Shown piece by piece: positions 24,186 to 24,570 of a DNA stretch of 24,570 nt (position 1 is the stretch's first letter; each line of letters opens with the position of its first letter). Position numbers and translations under genes: made by a program. The notes under the pieces were generated by a model that saw only the letters and a list, made by a program, of their open reading frames with translations, did no database searches and was not told where the DNA came from. The stretch is from positions 1 through 24,570 of the forward strand of contig JAFGOB010000103.1 in assembly GCA_016926695.1 (NCBI GenBank), read 5' to 3'. The DNA is from Dehalococcoidales bacterium. GTDB lineage: Bacteria; Chloroflexota; Dehalococcoidia; Dehalococcoidales; UBA3254.

Positions 24186-24570
24186 ACCCTGTCGAATGGA
24201 TATTACCTGTTCAATTGACTGAAAACTGGCTCGATAAGGGTGGACATCAATTGATATGGGTAATAACGATACCTATAGGTGAGGACAAAATTATTATAAT
24301 ACCAAGCATACTAAAAGATAGTAGAAGACTGTGGGTACGAGAATGGGTTAATCTGATGTTTGTTTGTGCGGTTTTTGTGTTCTGGATGTGATATGGTGGG
24401 CGCTAATGGTCTCAAACTGTTTCGGCCTATTGTTATTAACCGGATATAGCTTTAGTTGTGTGACCATCTAGATTCAAGATAGACGGTTTGTTTGGATTAT
24501 GTGTATACATTATTTACGGTTTCACTTCGCAATACATGACCGTTTGTGCCTGCCTTTCCTGCTTCAATCC
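24186..24570. other. Window end, no gene recognised
   Basis: An A/T-rich stretch of 385 bases. An open frame at 24161-24391 has no ribosome-binding site and no protein-like pattern. Nothing else could be supported here. Confidence 0.4.

Overview
The window looks like part of the chromosome of a strictly anaerobic bacterium that lives on organic acids or phenolics. My best guess is a Chloroflexota (Dehalococcoidia-like) or other sediment/subsurface anaerobe. This rests on the style of the genes: a TRAP lipoprotein with an Ala/Thr/Pro linker, CCG-type Fe-S protein with FAD-linked oxidases, an AthL-type molybdoenzyme, a collagen-like membrane protein and a PD40 lipoprotein. No rRNA, tRNA or other phylogenetic marker is present, so the assignment is an inference.

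Layout. 1-755: a VapBC toxin-antitoxin pair (minus strand). 995-4080: three plus-strand genes (FMN-binding PNPOx-like protein, SDR dehydrogenase, fumarate-reductase/KstD-like flavoprotein). 4189-9518: on the minus strand, a TRAP transporter operon (dctP-dctQ-dctM) followed, beyond a strong hairpin, by an Old-Yellow-Enzyme/2,4-dienoyl-CoA-reductase-like Fe-S flavoenzyme. 10208-12098: a tandem cupin protein (minus) divergent from a DUF169 protein (plus). 12401-17268, all minus: an 864-aa molybdopterin enzyme closest to pyrogallol transhydroxylase large subunit, a collagen-like membrane protein, and a divergent acyl-CoA dehydrogenase. 17794-22129: a tight minus-strand operon FAD oxidase / CCG Fe-S protein / FAD oxidase. 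22609-24060: a beta-propeller (PD40/TolB-like) lipoprotein.

How they may work together. The TRAP system would import a carboxylated substrate. The molybdoenzyme, the OYE-type reductase, the SDR, the KstD/FrdA-like flavoprotein and the acyl-CoA dehydrogenase form an oxidoreductase-rich set consistent with anaerobic (de)hydroxylation and ring or enone reduction. The FAD-FeS-FAD operon resembles glycolate oxidase GlcDEF and could pass electrons from a hydroxy-acid or phenolic substrate to the quinone pool or to other carriers. No CoA ligase, ring-cleaving enzyme or dedicated regulator is in the window, so the substrate is unknown.

Most notable: two near-identical, foldable RNA-like elements (about 12189-12333 and 17518-17648). 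They share an identical 47-nt core and differ by the presence or absence of one small hairpin. They resemble, as far as I can recall the consensus, the molybdenum-cofactor (Moco/Tuco) riboswitch class. One lies next to the molybdoenzyme gene. In the orientation that gives the riboswitch-like fold, both point at the 3' ends of genes on the other strand rather than into a sense gene, which raises the possibility of cofactor-sensing antisense RNAs. The molybdoenzyme itself lacks the usual iron-sulfur partner gene and appears to have a remodelled substrate pocket.
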